A DNA stretch of 63,692 nucleotides from Desulfobacula sp964636495. Its GTDB lineage: Bacteria; Desulfobacterota; Desulfobacteria; Desulfobacterales; Desulfobacteraceae. Shown here piece after piece: positions 45,276 through 53,926 of this stretch. The notes below the pieces were generated by a model that was not told where the DNA came from, made no database searches, and was given only the letters and a program-made list of their open reading frames with translations. A program made the position numbers and the translations under genes. The stretch lies in the NCBI GenBank assembly GCA_964636495.1, contig CAZWSL010000017.1:1-63692 (forward strand), given 5' to 3'. The number at the start of each line of letters is the position of its first letter. The stretch's first letter is position 1.

Positions 45276-47423
45276 TCACTCTCCCGCTTTATTAAGACCT
45301 GATTGAAACCTGTCTGCTGATGTCGTGTTGTCTGATTTCATAATATGAATCCAGATAAAACCGAATTCATCAACCCGGGCTTGGGCATCTTCTCCTATTA
45401 CAATGGTGGACTCACGCTCCTCTATTATTGCAGGACCAGTGAACTGCGCATCGGGAAACAGTCTGGAGCGGTCATATACTGTAAAGGGAATATACTCTTT
45501 TTTTATGATAGAAAAAGCATTGCGTTCACCTTTGATACAGGTTAAGAGGTCTCTGGTTTCCGTTGTCAGTTTTGAAATGGAAAATGGTTTTTCAGGAAGA
45601 CTTGCCCGCACTTTAAAGGTTACAAACTCTACAGGGGATTCACTGCTTGTCCTGCCGTAGAGTCTTTTATACTCATCATCAAACATGGTCCGGATCTCTG
45701 TTTTTGAAAAATTTTCAAAATCGTGGTTCTCAACAGGAAGATCTATCTCGGCTCCCTGGCCTACAAACCGCATCAGAAGGGTTCTTTCATACATTATTTC
45801 TTCATTTTTCCGGTCATCTTCCAGTATCTTAGCGCTCTCTTTTTCAAGCTCATTAAAAAGAAGTTCAATCTCCTTAAAATCTGCCTCTTCAAGAACTCTT
45901 CTGTGACTTCTTGAGAGATCAAATGCAACAGGAGCAGTAAAAAAACCAAGGGCTGATCCAACTCCTGCAAGGGGAGGAACCAAGACAGCAGGAGCGCCTA
46001 TTTTCTTTGCAAGTCCGTAGGTGTGGACAGGTCCTGCACCGCCAAAGGCCGATACGGTAACGATATTGGGGTTGCCTCCTTTTTCTGCAATATGGGTCTT
46101 GGCAGCAGAAGCCATTGTTTCATTGATCAGGTCATGGATGCCAAAGGCAGCTTCAACCATTGTCGTTCCAAGGGGGATTGCAATTTTTTCTTTAATTGCC
46201 TTTCTGGAGCGTTCAATATCAAGTTTCATGGTACCGCCAAGGAAAAAATCCGGGTCAAGATATCCAAGTACAAGATCTGCATCTGTTACAGTGGGATTTT
46301 CACCTCCAAGCCTGTAGCATGCCGGTCCTGGATCGGCACCTGCACTTTCAGGGCCCACCTGCAGCAGTCCGAGATTGCTTATCTTTGCAATGCTTCCACC
46401 GCCTGCACCAATCTCCATCAGATCAACAACAGGTACCTGTATGGGAAGACCGCTTCCTTTTTGAAACCGCTGTACACGCCCCACTTCAAAGGTTGAGACA
46501 AGTCCTGCATGGCCATCCTGAATCAGGCATGATTTTGCAGTTGTACCTCCCATATCAAAACAGAACATATCCTTGATATTGAACATCCTGCCATAATGCT
46601 GGGAAGCAATAACAGCAGCAGTGGGACCGGATTCAATAATTCTTACGGGAAAATTTTTGGCGGTTTCAACGGAAGTGATTCCCCCGGAAGATAGCATAAT
46701 AAAAAGCTTTCCGTCAAACCCGATTGTTCCAAGCCGTTTAACAAGCTTATTAAGATACCAGTAGGTAATCGGTTTAACATATGCATTTACAGCTGTGGTA
46801 CAGGTTCTTTCATACTCTTTTATTTCAGGCAGGACTTCAAAAGAGGTGGATAAAAAGAGTTCAGGAGCCTCTTTTTCGATTATCTCTTTTATCTTTATCT
46901 CATTTACTGCATTTTCATAGGAGTTGATAAAGCAGACAGCAATGGATTCTATCCCCTCTTTTTTAAATTTTTCAAGGAGATCGGTAATCTCTTTTTCATC
47001 AATATCTTTAATCACCCGGCCGTTAAAGGTGAGCCGTTCATTGATTTCAAACCTGTCAGATCGTGGTACGATGGGCTCAGGATATTCACTGAAAATATCG
47101 TAGGCATCATACCGTTTTTCTCTGCCAAGTTCCAGAATATCCCTGAACCCTCTGGTGGTGATCAGCGCTGTTCTGGCACCTTTTCGTTCAATAATTGCAT
47201 TTATGACAAGGGTGGTTCCGTGTATCACCTCTTCAACACTCTCCATAAATCCGGGAAGCGTTTCTGCAAGCTCTCTTACACCCTGTTCTATTGCATCGGA
47301 CGGATCAGAAGGTGTTGTAAGGCATTTATTGGTATAGAATTTTCCTGTTGCGTTATTTACAAGCACAAAATCTGTAAAGGTTCCGCCTATATCACATCCC
47401 AGGCGGTATGTTGTCTGCTCCAA
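45276..47423 (-). CDS. hyuA: hydantoinase A/oxoprolinase alpha-type subunit (TTG start)
   Basis: The ATP-binding partner of HyuB, 715 residues. The N-terminal actin-like phosphate loop is LGCDIGGTFTDFVLV; later motifs are EVIHGTTLVINAIIERKGA, FDMGGTTAKSCLI and GGAGPVHTYGLAKKIG. The start codon is TTG at 47423 with GGGAGG upstream; no ATG fits. TTG may lower translation relative to neighbours. The position between the B12 mutase and hyuB supports a shared pathway. Confidence 0.9.
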   Translation of the reverse strand: MEQTTYRLGCDIGGTFTDFVLVNNATGKFYTNKCLTTPSDPSDAIEQGVRELAETLPGFMESVEEVIHGTTLVINAIIERKGARTALITTRGFRDILELGREKRYDAYDIFSEYPEPIVPRSDRFEINERLTFNGRVIKDIDEKEITDLLEKFKKEGIESIAVCFINSYENAVNEIKIKEIIEKEAPELFLSTSFEVLPEIKEYERTCTTAVNAYVKPITYWYLNKLVKRLGTIGFDGKLFIMLSSGGITSVETAKNFPVRIIESGPTAAVIASQHYGRMFNIKDMFCFDMGGTTAKSCLIQDGHAGLVSTFEVGRVQRFQKGSGLPIQVPVVDLMEIGAGGGSIAKISNLGLLQVGPESAGADPGPACYRLGGENPTVTDADLVLGYLDPDFFLGGTMKLDIERSRKAIKEKIAIPLGTTMVEAAFGIHDLINETMASAAKTHIAEKGGNPNIVTVSAFGGAGPVHTYGLAKKIGAPAVLVPPLAGVGSALGFFTAPVAFDLSRSHRRVLEEADFKEIELLFNELEKESAKILEDDRKNEEIMYERTLLMRFVGQGAEIDLPVENHDFENFSKTEIRTMFDDEYKRLYGRTSSESPVEFVTFKVRASLPEKPFSISKLTTETRDLLTCIKGERNAFSIIKKEYIPFTVYDRSRLFPDAQFTGPAIIEERESTIVIGEDAQARVDEFGFIWIHIMKSDNTTSADRFQSGLNKAGE

Positions 47424-47485
47424 AATAGACCTCCCAATGAAGTTGCCGTTATATGTATCTGCTCTGTAACGGCCTGTTAAACTCT

Positions 47486-49123
47486 CTAATAGAAATCAGG
47501 CTCGTCCCATTCGCCAAATGCATCCCTGAAAACGCCTGCCATCTCACCCACAGTAGCGTAGGCATGGCAGCATTTCACAAGATGCGGCATGACATTATCG
47601 TTTCCCTTTGCTGCCTTTTCAAGAGCTGAAAGGCTCTGGCTTACCTCTCTGCTGTCCCGTGTTCTTTTGAGCTCTTTTAAACCGGCTTTTGATGTTTTCG
47701 CCCACTCATCATTGTATTCATGGAGTTCCACATCTGTTTTTTCCATCTGGCTCTCATCTGTCTGCCGGTTAAGGCCAACTTTTGTATACTCTCCGGACTG
47801 CAGACCCTTTTCATATTCATAGGCCTGTGCAGAGACTTTTCTCTGGATAAAACCGTTTGAAATGGATTTAACCATCCCCCCCCATTTTTCAACCTCTTTC
47901 ATCTCTTCTATGATTTTTTCTTCCATCTCAAGGGTAAGGGTTTCAATGAAATAGGAACCGGCAAGGGGATCAACTGTATCCCTCAGACCAACCTCATCCA
48001 TCAGCATTTCAAGGGTTCGCAGAGAGAGAAGGGCAGAGCGGGGGGTCGGAATGGTATACGCTTCATCAAAGGAGCATAACGCTGTGGTCTGGGCTCCTGA
48101 AAGTGCGGCTCCAAGCGCATAATAGGCTCCTCTCATGATATTGTTTTCAGGCTGTTCCTTTGTAAGACCGGAACCGCCTCCGCCAAAAAGCCCCCTTAAA
48201 AAGAGTTTTTTCTTTTCAGTCACACCATATTCATCCTTAAGCATTTTTGCCCACAGTTTTCTTGCTGCCCTGAATTTTGCAACCTGCTCCCACAAATTTC
48301 CATATACATTGAAATTAAAGGAAAATCGTCCAACGAAATCTTCCGGTTTAATTCCCCTTTGGGTCACATTGTCAATATACGCCTTTGCTATGGAAAATGC
48401 ATAGGCAATTTCCTGGGCAGGTGTGGCTCCTGATTCCCTGATATGATAACCGCAGAGGCTGACCGGATTAGATCTTGGAAGCTCTTTTACAGCATATTCA
48501 ATTGAGTCTCCAACAAGCCTGACCCCATGTTCTACCGGAAAAATCCAGGCGCCCCTGCCGATCATCTCTTTTAATATATCGTTCTGGGGTGTTGTTGAAA
48601 TCTGTTTTCTGGAGTAGCCGAACTTCTCTGCAACTGCCTGGTACATGGCCATCATGATGGTTGCAACGGCATTGATGGTAAGACCTGAGCCTATTTTATC
48701 AAGCGGGATTCCCGCAAAGGCAGTTTCAAAATCCTTGAGGGAATCCACTGCCATACCGACACGGCCGACTTCGCCATGGGCAAGCGGGTGATCAGAATCG
48801 TATCCCATCTGGGTTGGAAGATCAAAAGCGACATTCAGACCGTTCTGACCATTTTTTATCATGAGTTTGAAACGCTCATTTGTTTCTGCAGGCGTTCCAA
48901 ATCCTGTATACTGCCTTGTTGTCCAGGCACGGCTCCTGTAACTCTCCGGATGTAGACTTCTCGTAAACGGATATTCACCCGGCTTGCCAAGATCTTTTTC
49001 ATATTCAAAACCGGCCTTTTCAAGATCTTCAGGTCCGTATGACGCTTTGACTTTTATTCCAGACTGATAGGTTACCTCTTTGATCGCACCCCGTTCATCT
49101 TTTATATATTTTGCAACACCCAT
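47486..49123 (-). CDS. B12-dependent acyl-CoA mutase, large subunit
   Basis: 545 residues of the methylmalonyl-CoA mutase catalytic barrel, without the C-terminal B12 domain, which is encoded separately just upstream. Motifs include WTTRQYTGFGTPAETNERF, NVAFDLPTQMGYDSDHP, TPQNDILKEMIGRGAW and GYHIRESGATPAQE. Tyr72 occupies the place of the substrate-contacting Tyr of methylmalonyl-CoA mutase (Phe in isobutyryl-CoA mutase). Split mutases with this size also rearrange 2-hydroxyisobutyryl-, alkylsuccinyl- and aminophenylsuccinyl-CoA. The operon favours a pathway-specific substrate, but plain methylmalonyl-CoA mutase cannot be ruled out. Confidence 0.9.
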   Translation of the reverse strand: MGVAKYIKDERGAIKEVTYQSGIKVKASYGPEDLEKAGFEYEKDLGKPGEYPFTRSLHPESYRSRAWTTRQYTGFGTPAETNERFKLMIKNGQNGLNVAFDLPTQMGYDSDHPLAHGEVGRVGMAVDSLKDFETAFAGIPLDKIGSGLTINAVATIMMAMYQAVAEKFGYSRKQISTTPQNDILKEMIGRGAWIFPVEHGVRLVGDSIEYAVKELPRSNPVSLCGYHIRESGATPAQEIAYAFSIAKAYIDNVTQRGIKPEDFVGRFSFNFNVYGNLWEQVAKFRAARKLWAKMLKDEYGVTEKKKLFLRGLFGGGGSGLTKEQPENNIMRGAYYALGAALSGAQTTALCSFDEAYTIPTPRSALLSLRTLEMLMDEVGLRDTVDPLAGSYFIETLTLEMEEKIIEEMKEVEKWGGMVKSISNGFIQRKVSAQAYEYEKGLQSGEYTKVGLNRQTDESQMEKTDVELHEYNDEWAKTSKAGLKELKRTRDSREVSQSLSALEKAAKGNDNVMPHLVKCCHAYATVGEMAGVFRDAFGEWDEPDFY

Positions 49124-49124
49124 T

Positions 49125-49532
49125 TTATTTCACTCCAGTCTCTAAATTATTAATTCCTGTAATAATATCCTCAAAAGAGACTCCACCTGGAAAAACTTCT
49201 GCAACGCCCATCTCTTCAAGTTTGGGAATATCCTGATTCGGTATCACCCCGCCTACTACAAGATGAATATCTGAAATTTTATTTTCCTGCATCATGGCGA
49301 GCAGTTTTTCACAGATAGGCAGATGCGCTCCTGACATAATACTTAACCCTATCACATCAACATCTTCTTCTACAGCGCTGTTGATGATCTGTTCAAGGGT
49401 CTGGTGAAGGCCGGAGTAAATCACCTCCATACCGGCATCTCTAAGAGCAAGTGCAACTATTTTGGCACCTTTGTCATGTCCGTCCAATCCTGGTTTTGCA
49501 ATTAAAACCCGAATTTTTTTTAAGGATTTCAT
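49125..49532 (-). CDS. B12-binding subunit of acyl-CoA mutase
   Basis: 135 residues forming the cobalamin-binding Rossmann domain. The dimethylbenzimidazole-off motif is LDGHDKGAKIV (DxHxxG, with the Co-ligating His), followed by GLSIMSGAH and the nucleotide-tail loop VVGGVIPNQD. One base separates it from the large-subunit gene, so the two are made together. No cobalamin riboswitch is seen upstream of the operon. Confidence 0.95.
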   Translation of the reverse strand: MKSLKKIRVLIAKPGLDGHDKGAKIVALALRDAGMEVIYSGLHQTLEQIINSAVEEDVDVIGLSIMSGAHLPICEKLLAMMQENKISDIHLVVGGVIPNQDIPKLEEMGVAEVFPGGVSFEDIITGINNLETGVK

Positions 49533-49543
49533 AAATTTTTCCT

Positions 49544-50548
49544 TTATATTTCTATTATGTTGTCCACTAAAATTTGAGCCGCACTCAACGGGTCAATATC
49601 ACGGGATTCAATTTTTTTCACGGCTTCAAAATATTGATCTGAAGTCTTTATAATCTCAATTAATTTATTAAGAGCTAAATCTTTCAACAATGCATTAAAA
49701 TAGAGATTTTCCATCTCTTTTTTTCTAGTTTCAAGCACACGATTCCGACTCATAAAATCAAAATGAGCAAGAAAAGATGCTGAAACTTCTTTTACACCAT
49801 CTCTGGTGCGTGCATTTGTTTTAAAAACATCCGGTTTCCATAATTTTACACTCTCAAAGCCAGAATCCGCCTTTGCTCCTGTTTTCATATCAAGCATCAT
49901 ATTCAGCTGTTGAAAAGTCTTTTCACTGCCTTGTCTGTCACTCTTATTGACTATAAAAATATCTCCGGTTTCAAAAATGCCTGCTTTAACCGCCTGTATG
50001 CCGTCTCCAGCCCCTGGAATGGTAACGACACCCACTGAATGTGCAAGATCTTTGATATCAAACTGTGTCTGTCCTGCTCCCACTGTCTCAATGATGATAA
50101 TCTCAAATCCCATGGCATCAAGCACGATGAGTGAATCTTTTACTGCCTTTGAAAGCCCGCCTTTTTCACCCCTTGATGCCATGGAGCGTATAAATACATT
50201 TTTATCTGCCGCATGATTCTGCATGCGTATCCGGTCGCCGAGAATGGCACCTCCTGATAAAGGGCTTGTGGGATCAACGGCAATAACGGCAATCTTTTTA
50301 TCAAGTTCCCGGTACTCTGCGACCAGAGCATTGATCAGAGTGGATTTACCAACCCCTGGAGACCCTGTAATGCCGATGATAAAAGCACTGCCTGCATATG
50401 GATATAGCTGTTTCAGCAGATCAAAAGCTCTCGGGTCGCTCTCTTCAATGAGACGTATTGTCCTGGCACCTGCAAGTGTGTTGCCGGCCAGTATATCCTT
50501 CAGTTCAGGCAGTTGTTTTATTTTTTTTATCCTCCTGCTCAAACTCAT
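49544..50548 (-). CDS. meaB: MeaB-like GTPase, B12-mutase chaperone
   Basis: Protects and reloads B12 mutases. A G3E GTPase of 334 residues: Walker A IGITGSPGVGKSTLINALVA, DPTSPLSGGAILGDRIRM, the switch ETVGAGQTQFD and the base-recognition FIVNKSDR. The start at 50548 overlaps the end of gntR by 44 bases and lacks an obvious ribosome site. An AGGAGG lies just inside the frame, so the true start could be slightly downstream at a non-ATG codon. It stands directly before the mutase genes. Confidence 0.93.
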   Translation of the reverse strand: MSLSRRIKKIKQLPELKDILAGNTLAGARTIRLIEESDPRAFDLLKQLYPYAGSAFIIGITGSPGVGKSTLINALVAEYRELDKKIAVIAVDPTSPLSGGAILGDRIRMQNHAADKNVFIRSMASRGEKGGLSKAVKDSLIVLDAMGFEIIIIETVGAGQTQFDIKDLAHSVGVVTIPGAGDGIQAVKAGIFETGDIFIVNKSDRQGSEKTFQQLNMMLDMKTGAKADSGFESVKLWKPDVFKTNARTRDGVKEVSASFLAHFDFMSRNRVLETRKKEMENLYFNALLKDLALNKLIEIIKTSDQYFEAVKKIESRDIDPLSAAQILVDNIIEI

Positions 50549-51197
50549 TTAAAACCGCATTTTTACCTTTTATAATGTGTGCACGTACAAGCTGTTCAAC
50601 AGCAGCACCATCTTTTTTTTTGATCGCTTCCACCATTTTAATATGATCATGATTGCTTTTCCGGGCATACGCCTCATGCTTCAGGATGATCTGTCTGAAT
50701 CTTGAGATATGCGCACGCAGCTGATTGATCATTTTGATCAGTTTCTGACTTTTACTCAAGGCATATAAATGGTCGTGAAACTGGGTATTGATTTTATGGA
50801 GCTTGACATAATCATGCTCTTTTTCAAGGCATTTTTGAAACTCTTTCATTTTTTTTTCAAGAGGGAGAAGATCTTTTGCATTGTGATTTTCAGCAGCCAG
50901 TCTTGCGGCATAAGCTTCCAGTACACTCCTGATTCCAAAAGTCTGTTCAATATCATCCCTTGTAAGGGTTACCACCTGAAAACCGCCTGAAGGAATTTTT
51001 TCAATCCAATCCTCTCTTTCAAGTTTATGTAAAGCTTCCCTTAAAGGCGTTCTGCTTATACCAAGCATTTCTGCAATTCTGCTTTCCACAAGCCGGGAAC
51101 CGGGTTCAATGCTTTGATCAATAATAGATTTTTTCAGATAATCAAATACATCCTGACCCAGTGATTTTCTCTCTTTAAATTTGTTGTCAAGTTTCAT
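50505..51197 (-). CDS. GntR/FCD-family transcriptional regulator
   Basis: 230 residues: a winged helix-turn-helix (about 15-80; PGSRLVESRIAEMLGISRTP then LREALHKLEREDWIE) and an FCD ligand-binding domain with the metal-ligand pattern typical of FadR/VanR-like proteins (QFHDHLYALS, RQIILKHEAYA, DHIKMVEAI). FCD regulators usually respond to organic acids or acyl-CoAs. It is the second gene of the operon that starts at the palindromic promoter 52483-52514. The same palindrome precedes the second operon at 62015, so this protein is the likely repressor of both; that is inference. Confidence 0.92.
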   Translation of the reverse strand: MKLDNKFKERKSLGQDVFDYLKKSIIDQSIEPGSRLVESRIAEMLGISRTPLREALHKLEREDWIEKIPSGGFQVVTLTRDDIEQTFGIRSVLEAYAARLAAENHNAKDLLPLEKKMKEFQKCLEKEHDYVKLHKINTQFHDHLYALSKSQKLIKMINQLRAHISRFRQIILKHEAYARKSNHDHIKMVEAIKKKDGAAVEQLVRAHIIKGKNAVLNEFEQEDKKNKTTA

Positions 51198-51238
51198 AAA
51201 ATTATAAATCCTTATCTGAATAGTGGTGTATTCAAATA

Positions 51239-52429
51239 CTAAATAATTCCTTTCTCCTTGAGCTCGTCCATTTTGGCGTCATCAAATCCAAGAAGGCCGC
51301 CGTATATCTCCCTGTTCTGTTCACCGAACCTTGGGGGAAAACTTAACTCCTGGCTGTTTTCCTCAAGAAAGGGGGTCATGTTTGGCGGAGGTGCCAGGGT
51401 TATCTTTGTCCCTGTTTCAGGGTCTGTTGAGGTGAGAATCTTCTTTGCAACAAGGGAGTCTTCCACCACATCATTTACATTTTTAATTTTGGAGATCGGC
51501 ACGGTAATGGAGTTAAACAGCTCAATCAGCTCTTCAGACGTATACTGTTCTGTAATGGCATTAATCGCCCTGTTCAGATTTGCAACATCTTCAATCCTGC
51601 CTTTATTGTTTTTATACTCTTCCTTTGCAAGGGATTTAAACATATCCTGGGACACCATGGAATTCCACTGCTTGTCATTTCCCACGGCAAGATAGACAAA
51701 GCCGTTACTGGTTTTGTAAACCGATACAGGACTGAAAAATTCATGTGTATTGCCCCGCCGCGAAATAGTGGCACCAAAGCTTTTTGAAAGGGTAATGGGA
51801 ACGGTCATCCAGGAGACACTTGATTCAAACATGGAGAGATCAATGCGTGTACCTTCTCCTGTAGCAGCACGCCTGAACAGCGCTTTCATTAAAAGCCCGT
51901 AACCATGTTCACTTGTTCCCATGTCAGGAAGGGGAATACCGAGAACCTGAGGATCTCCGTCAGCCTCTCCGGTAAGCTCCATCAATCCTGACCTTGCCTG
52001 CAGGATCGGATCATAGGCTCCTTCATTGGAATCAGGGCCGAACCCGGTAAGACCCAGCCAGATGATATCCGGTTTAATCTCTTTTATGATATCATATGAC
52101 ATACCCAGTTTTTCATAATTTTTGGGCAGCTGATTCGTTATAAAGATATCAACATCCAGCTCTCTGATCACTCTTTTAAATATCTCCTGGCCTTCAGGAT
52201 CAGCCATGTTAAGAGAGAGAGCCTCTTTTCCTGAGTTAATGCACAGAAAATAGGAATTCATTCTTTTTTCATCCAGAACATTGTCTCCGATAAACCGGTT
52301 GGGATCACCGAATACCGGATGTTCAAGGCGGATAACTCTCATTCCATCCTGGGCAAGCCTGTATGTAAGATAGGGTGCAACAGTTGCCTGTTCAAGAGAG
52401 AGAACAGTAAGATTCTTAAAAAGTTCCAT
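51239..52429 (-). CDS. CaiB/BaiF family III CoA transferase
   Basis: Moves CoA between carboxylic acids through a covalent Asp. The 396-residue protein has LTVLSLEQATVAPYLTYRLA, RLEHPVFGDPNRF and the active-site Asp in GIPLPDMGTSEHGYG. ATG 52429 with a GGAG site is preferred to the ORF start at 52447. It is the first gene of the operon, 54 bp below the operator. In indoleacetate degradation a family III transferase loads CoA on the ring-opened dicarboxylate; other dicarboxylate routes (benzylsuccinate, for example) use the same family. Confidence 0.9.
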   Translation of the reverse strand: MELFKNLTVLSLEQATVAPYLTYRLAQDGMRVIRLEHPVFGDPNRFIGDNVLDEKRMNSYFLCINSGKEALSLNMADPEGQEIFKRVIRELDVDIFITNQLPKNYEKLGMSYDIIKEIKPDIIWLGLTGFGPDSNEGAYDPILQARSGLMELTGEADGDPQVLGIPLPDMGTSEHGYGLLMKALFRRAATGEGTRIDLSMFESSVSWMTVPITLSKSFGATISRRGNTHEFFSPVSVYKTSNGFVYLAVGNDKQWNSMVSQDMFKSLAKEEYKNNKGRIEDVANLNRAINAITEQYTSEELIELFNSITVPISKIKNVNDVVEDSLVAKKILTSTDPETGTKITLAPPPNMTPFLEENSQELSFPPRFGEQNREIYGGLLGFDDAKMDELKEKGII

Positions 52430-52482
52430 AATCGTCTCCATTAGCATTAATAGAATTATATTTATGTAAAAACAATCTACTT

Positions 52483-52514
52483 ATTGTATACGGTATACAA
52501 TTATGCAAAGTCAA
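52483..52514 (-). promoter_or_regulatory. promoter and GntR-type operator of catabolic operon 1
   Basis: A perfect palindrome ATTGTATAC-G-GTATACAAT covers 52483-52501. Read on the minus strand, TTGACT (52509-52514), an 18-base spacer and TATACA (52485-52490) form a promoter whose -10 box lies inside the palindrome. A regulator bound here would block RNA polymerase. The design is repeated almost exactly at 62015-62045. FCD-class GntR proteins bind palindromes of this shape. Confidence 0.85.
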
Positions 52515-52732
52515 GTGATTTTCTGACACCTTTTTTTCAATTTGCACTCAATTTTTAAACGGTTGAAACAATGACTCGGCAGTTGCATTATTTCTGCACT
52601 CACCAGATGGATATGAAATGAATTTTTTACACGCTGAGTATCAGGTGCCTCTATATTAAAAAGGATCAATTTTTTATCAGGATATCTGTTATACTGTTCA
52701 GATTTCAGAGCGTTTCTTCGACCCGTTACGAT

Positions 52733-52908
52733 GCAGGTTGTCTTATCCGCCCTGAAGCCTGAATAATTTTTTAAAGTTCTAAACAATCTTCCATTGGACA
52801 GCAAAAACTCGTTCGTTCCTCACTCAGACAGTTTGCTGTCTTAACCATTACAGATTGTTTGAACTTTTACTAAAATTACAGGCAGACCGGTTGGATAAGA
52901 CAACCTGC
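52733..52908 (-). repeat. long palindromic element, left type (copy B)
   Basis: The outer stem is perfect in this copy: GCAGGTTGTCTTATCC (52733-52748) pairs with GGATAAGACAACCTGC (52893-52908). The apical hairpin GACAGCAAA/TTTGCTGTC and its loop are identical to copy A. In copy A two single-sided changes turn stem pairs into G-U on the minus strand only. Confidence 0.8.
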
Positions 52909-53455
52909 ATCTTCACTGGCAACTATTGCATAGTGCAAATATGTAAGCATGAAAAAATACAGCAGACAGATTTGCCAGGCACACTGCACAAAGAGAATAG
53001 GCAGGTATTATAAAACAGATTGCCTGGGGTAAAGATATCCCGCAAGTCCATGGTCCTGATGTTCCAGGCTTTTTTGATGAGTTTTTTTATTTTCCTGATC
53101 CTTCTGCTTTATATCTTTGTTTACAACAAAAATGACAAAATGAATCTCCCCGCCGCAAGCGTACGGGGTATTAAACCCAATGCTTCGCAATAAAGGAATA
53201 GTCCTGTATTGTTATCGTATTGTCGGTTTTAACAGCATAAAAATAAAAGAAGGTACCTGCTGGTAAAAAAAAGGTGCTGTAAAAGAACCCGTTCCCATAC
53301 GCGCTCCAATATCTTTCGATTTCATAAGAGATACAGTGGTACGCATTGTTGCTTTTCAGATTGAATCTACTGAGAAGTGTAAACGATGCGGTAATGTAAC
53401 AAAAGACAAACCTTTAATCTACATAAAAGGCGTATGAGAGGAACTGCTGAAGATG

Positions 53456-53645
53456 TCAGTGGAAGGCTGATTGCCTTGCAGGCGCATATGGATCTTTGCG
53501 TACAAACTCTTGATTCCTGAAACGGTTAAGCCACCAAACTGTTTGAGGGAAGCATGACCGAGTTTTTGGTGGCCAGTGTAAGGAATCTTAGAGTTTGTAG
53601 CAATGTCCATCCCAGCGGCTGTAAGGCAATCAGCCTGGAACGGGT
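53456..53645 (+). repeat. long palindromic element, right type (copy B)
   Basis: Outer stem 53465-53480 (GGCTGATTGCCTTGCA) pairs with 53620-53635 with one G-T wobble that is allowed on the plus strand only. The middle stem (ACAAACTCT/AGAGTTTGT) and the apical hairpin (GCCACCAAA/TTTGGTGGC) are the same as in copy A. It ends with AACGGGT at 53639-53645. Confidence 0.8.
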
Positions 53646-53926
53646 ATAAGAAATTTATCATGGCAGATATCTGGATTTTATATTTTGTCCTTGATAAAAA
53701 AATAACAGAAAACTAATATTAATCTGTTTGATCAAATGATCAGCGGCTTCAGGCAACCATGCTGATATACAGCAGTTATAGAAGAATCGGAGAAGAGGAT
53801 GACTATAACCAATGATGAAAAATATTTGAACTTAGAAACGTCCCGGAAAAAACAGACTATATTGATTTTTAAAAGAAAGATTGATAAATGTAGGTTAAAT
53901 CTACTGGATCGTTATTTGGGTCATTT

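Larger units (their letters stand above)
52721..53645. repeat. composite palindromic repeat unit, copy B
   Basis: Second copy, 925 bp, from ACCCGTT (52721-52727) to AACGGGT (53639-53645), in the same orientation as copy A. It lacks the IS3 remnant and instead has its own interior insertions, one holding a small CCCCG...CGGGG hairpin (53148-53168). It fills the gap between the CaiB operon promoter and the ABC transporter. No gene is recognised here. The 200 bp left of it (52515-52712) and the 280 bp right of it (53646-53926) also show no gene. Confidence 0.85.

Noticed and set aside
43512..47423. HyuA/HyuB as acetone or acetophenone carboxylase
   Set aside because: The small third subunit of those carboxylases is absent; lactam or hydantoin hydrolysis fits the neighbours better, though this is not proven.
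53419..53661. Minus-strand open frame of 80 codons over the right-type element in unit B
   Set aside because: The matching frame is not kept in unit A, and the sequence conservation follows stem structure rather than codons.
53646..53926. TPP riboswitch upstream of the NMT1/THI5-like transporter
   Set aside because: The CTGAGA and ACCTGAT core motifs are missing.
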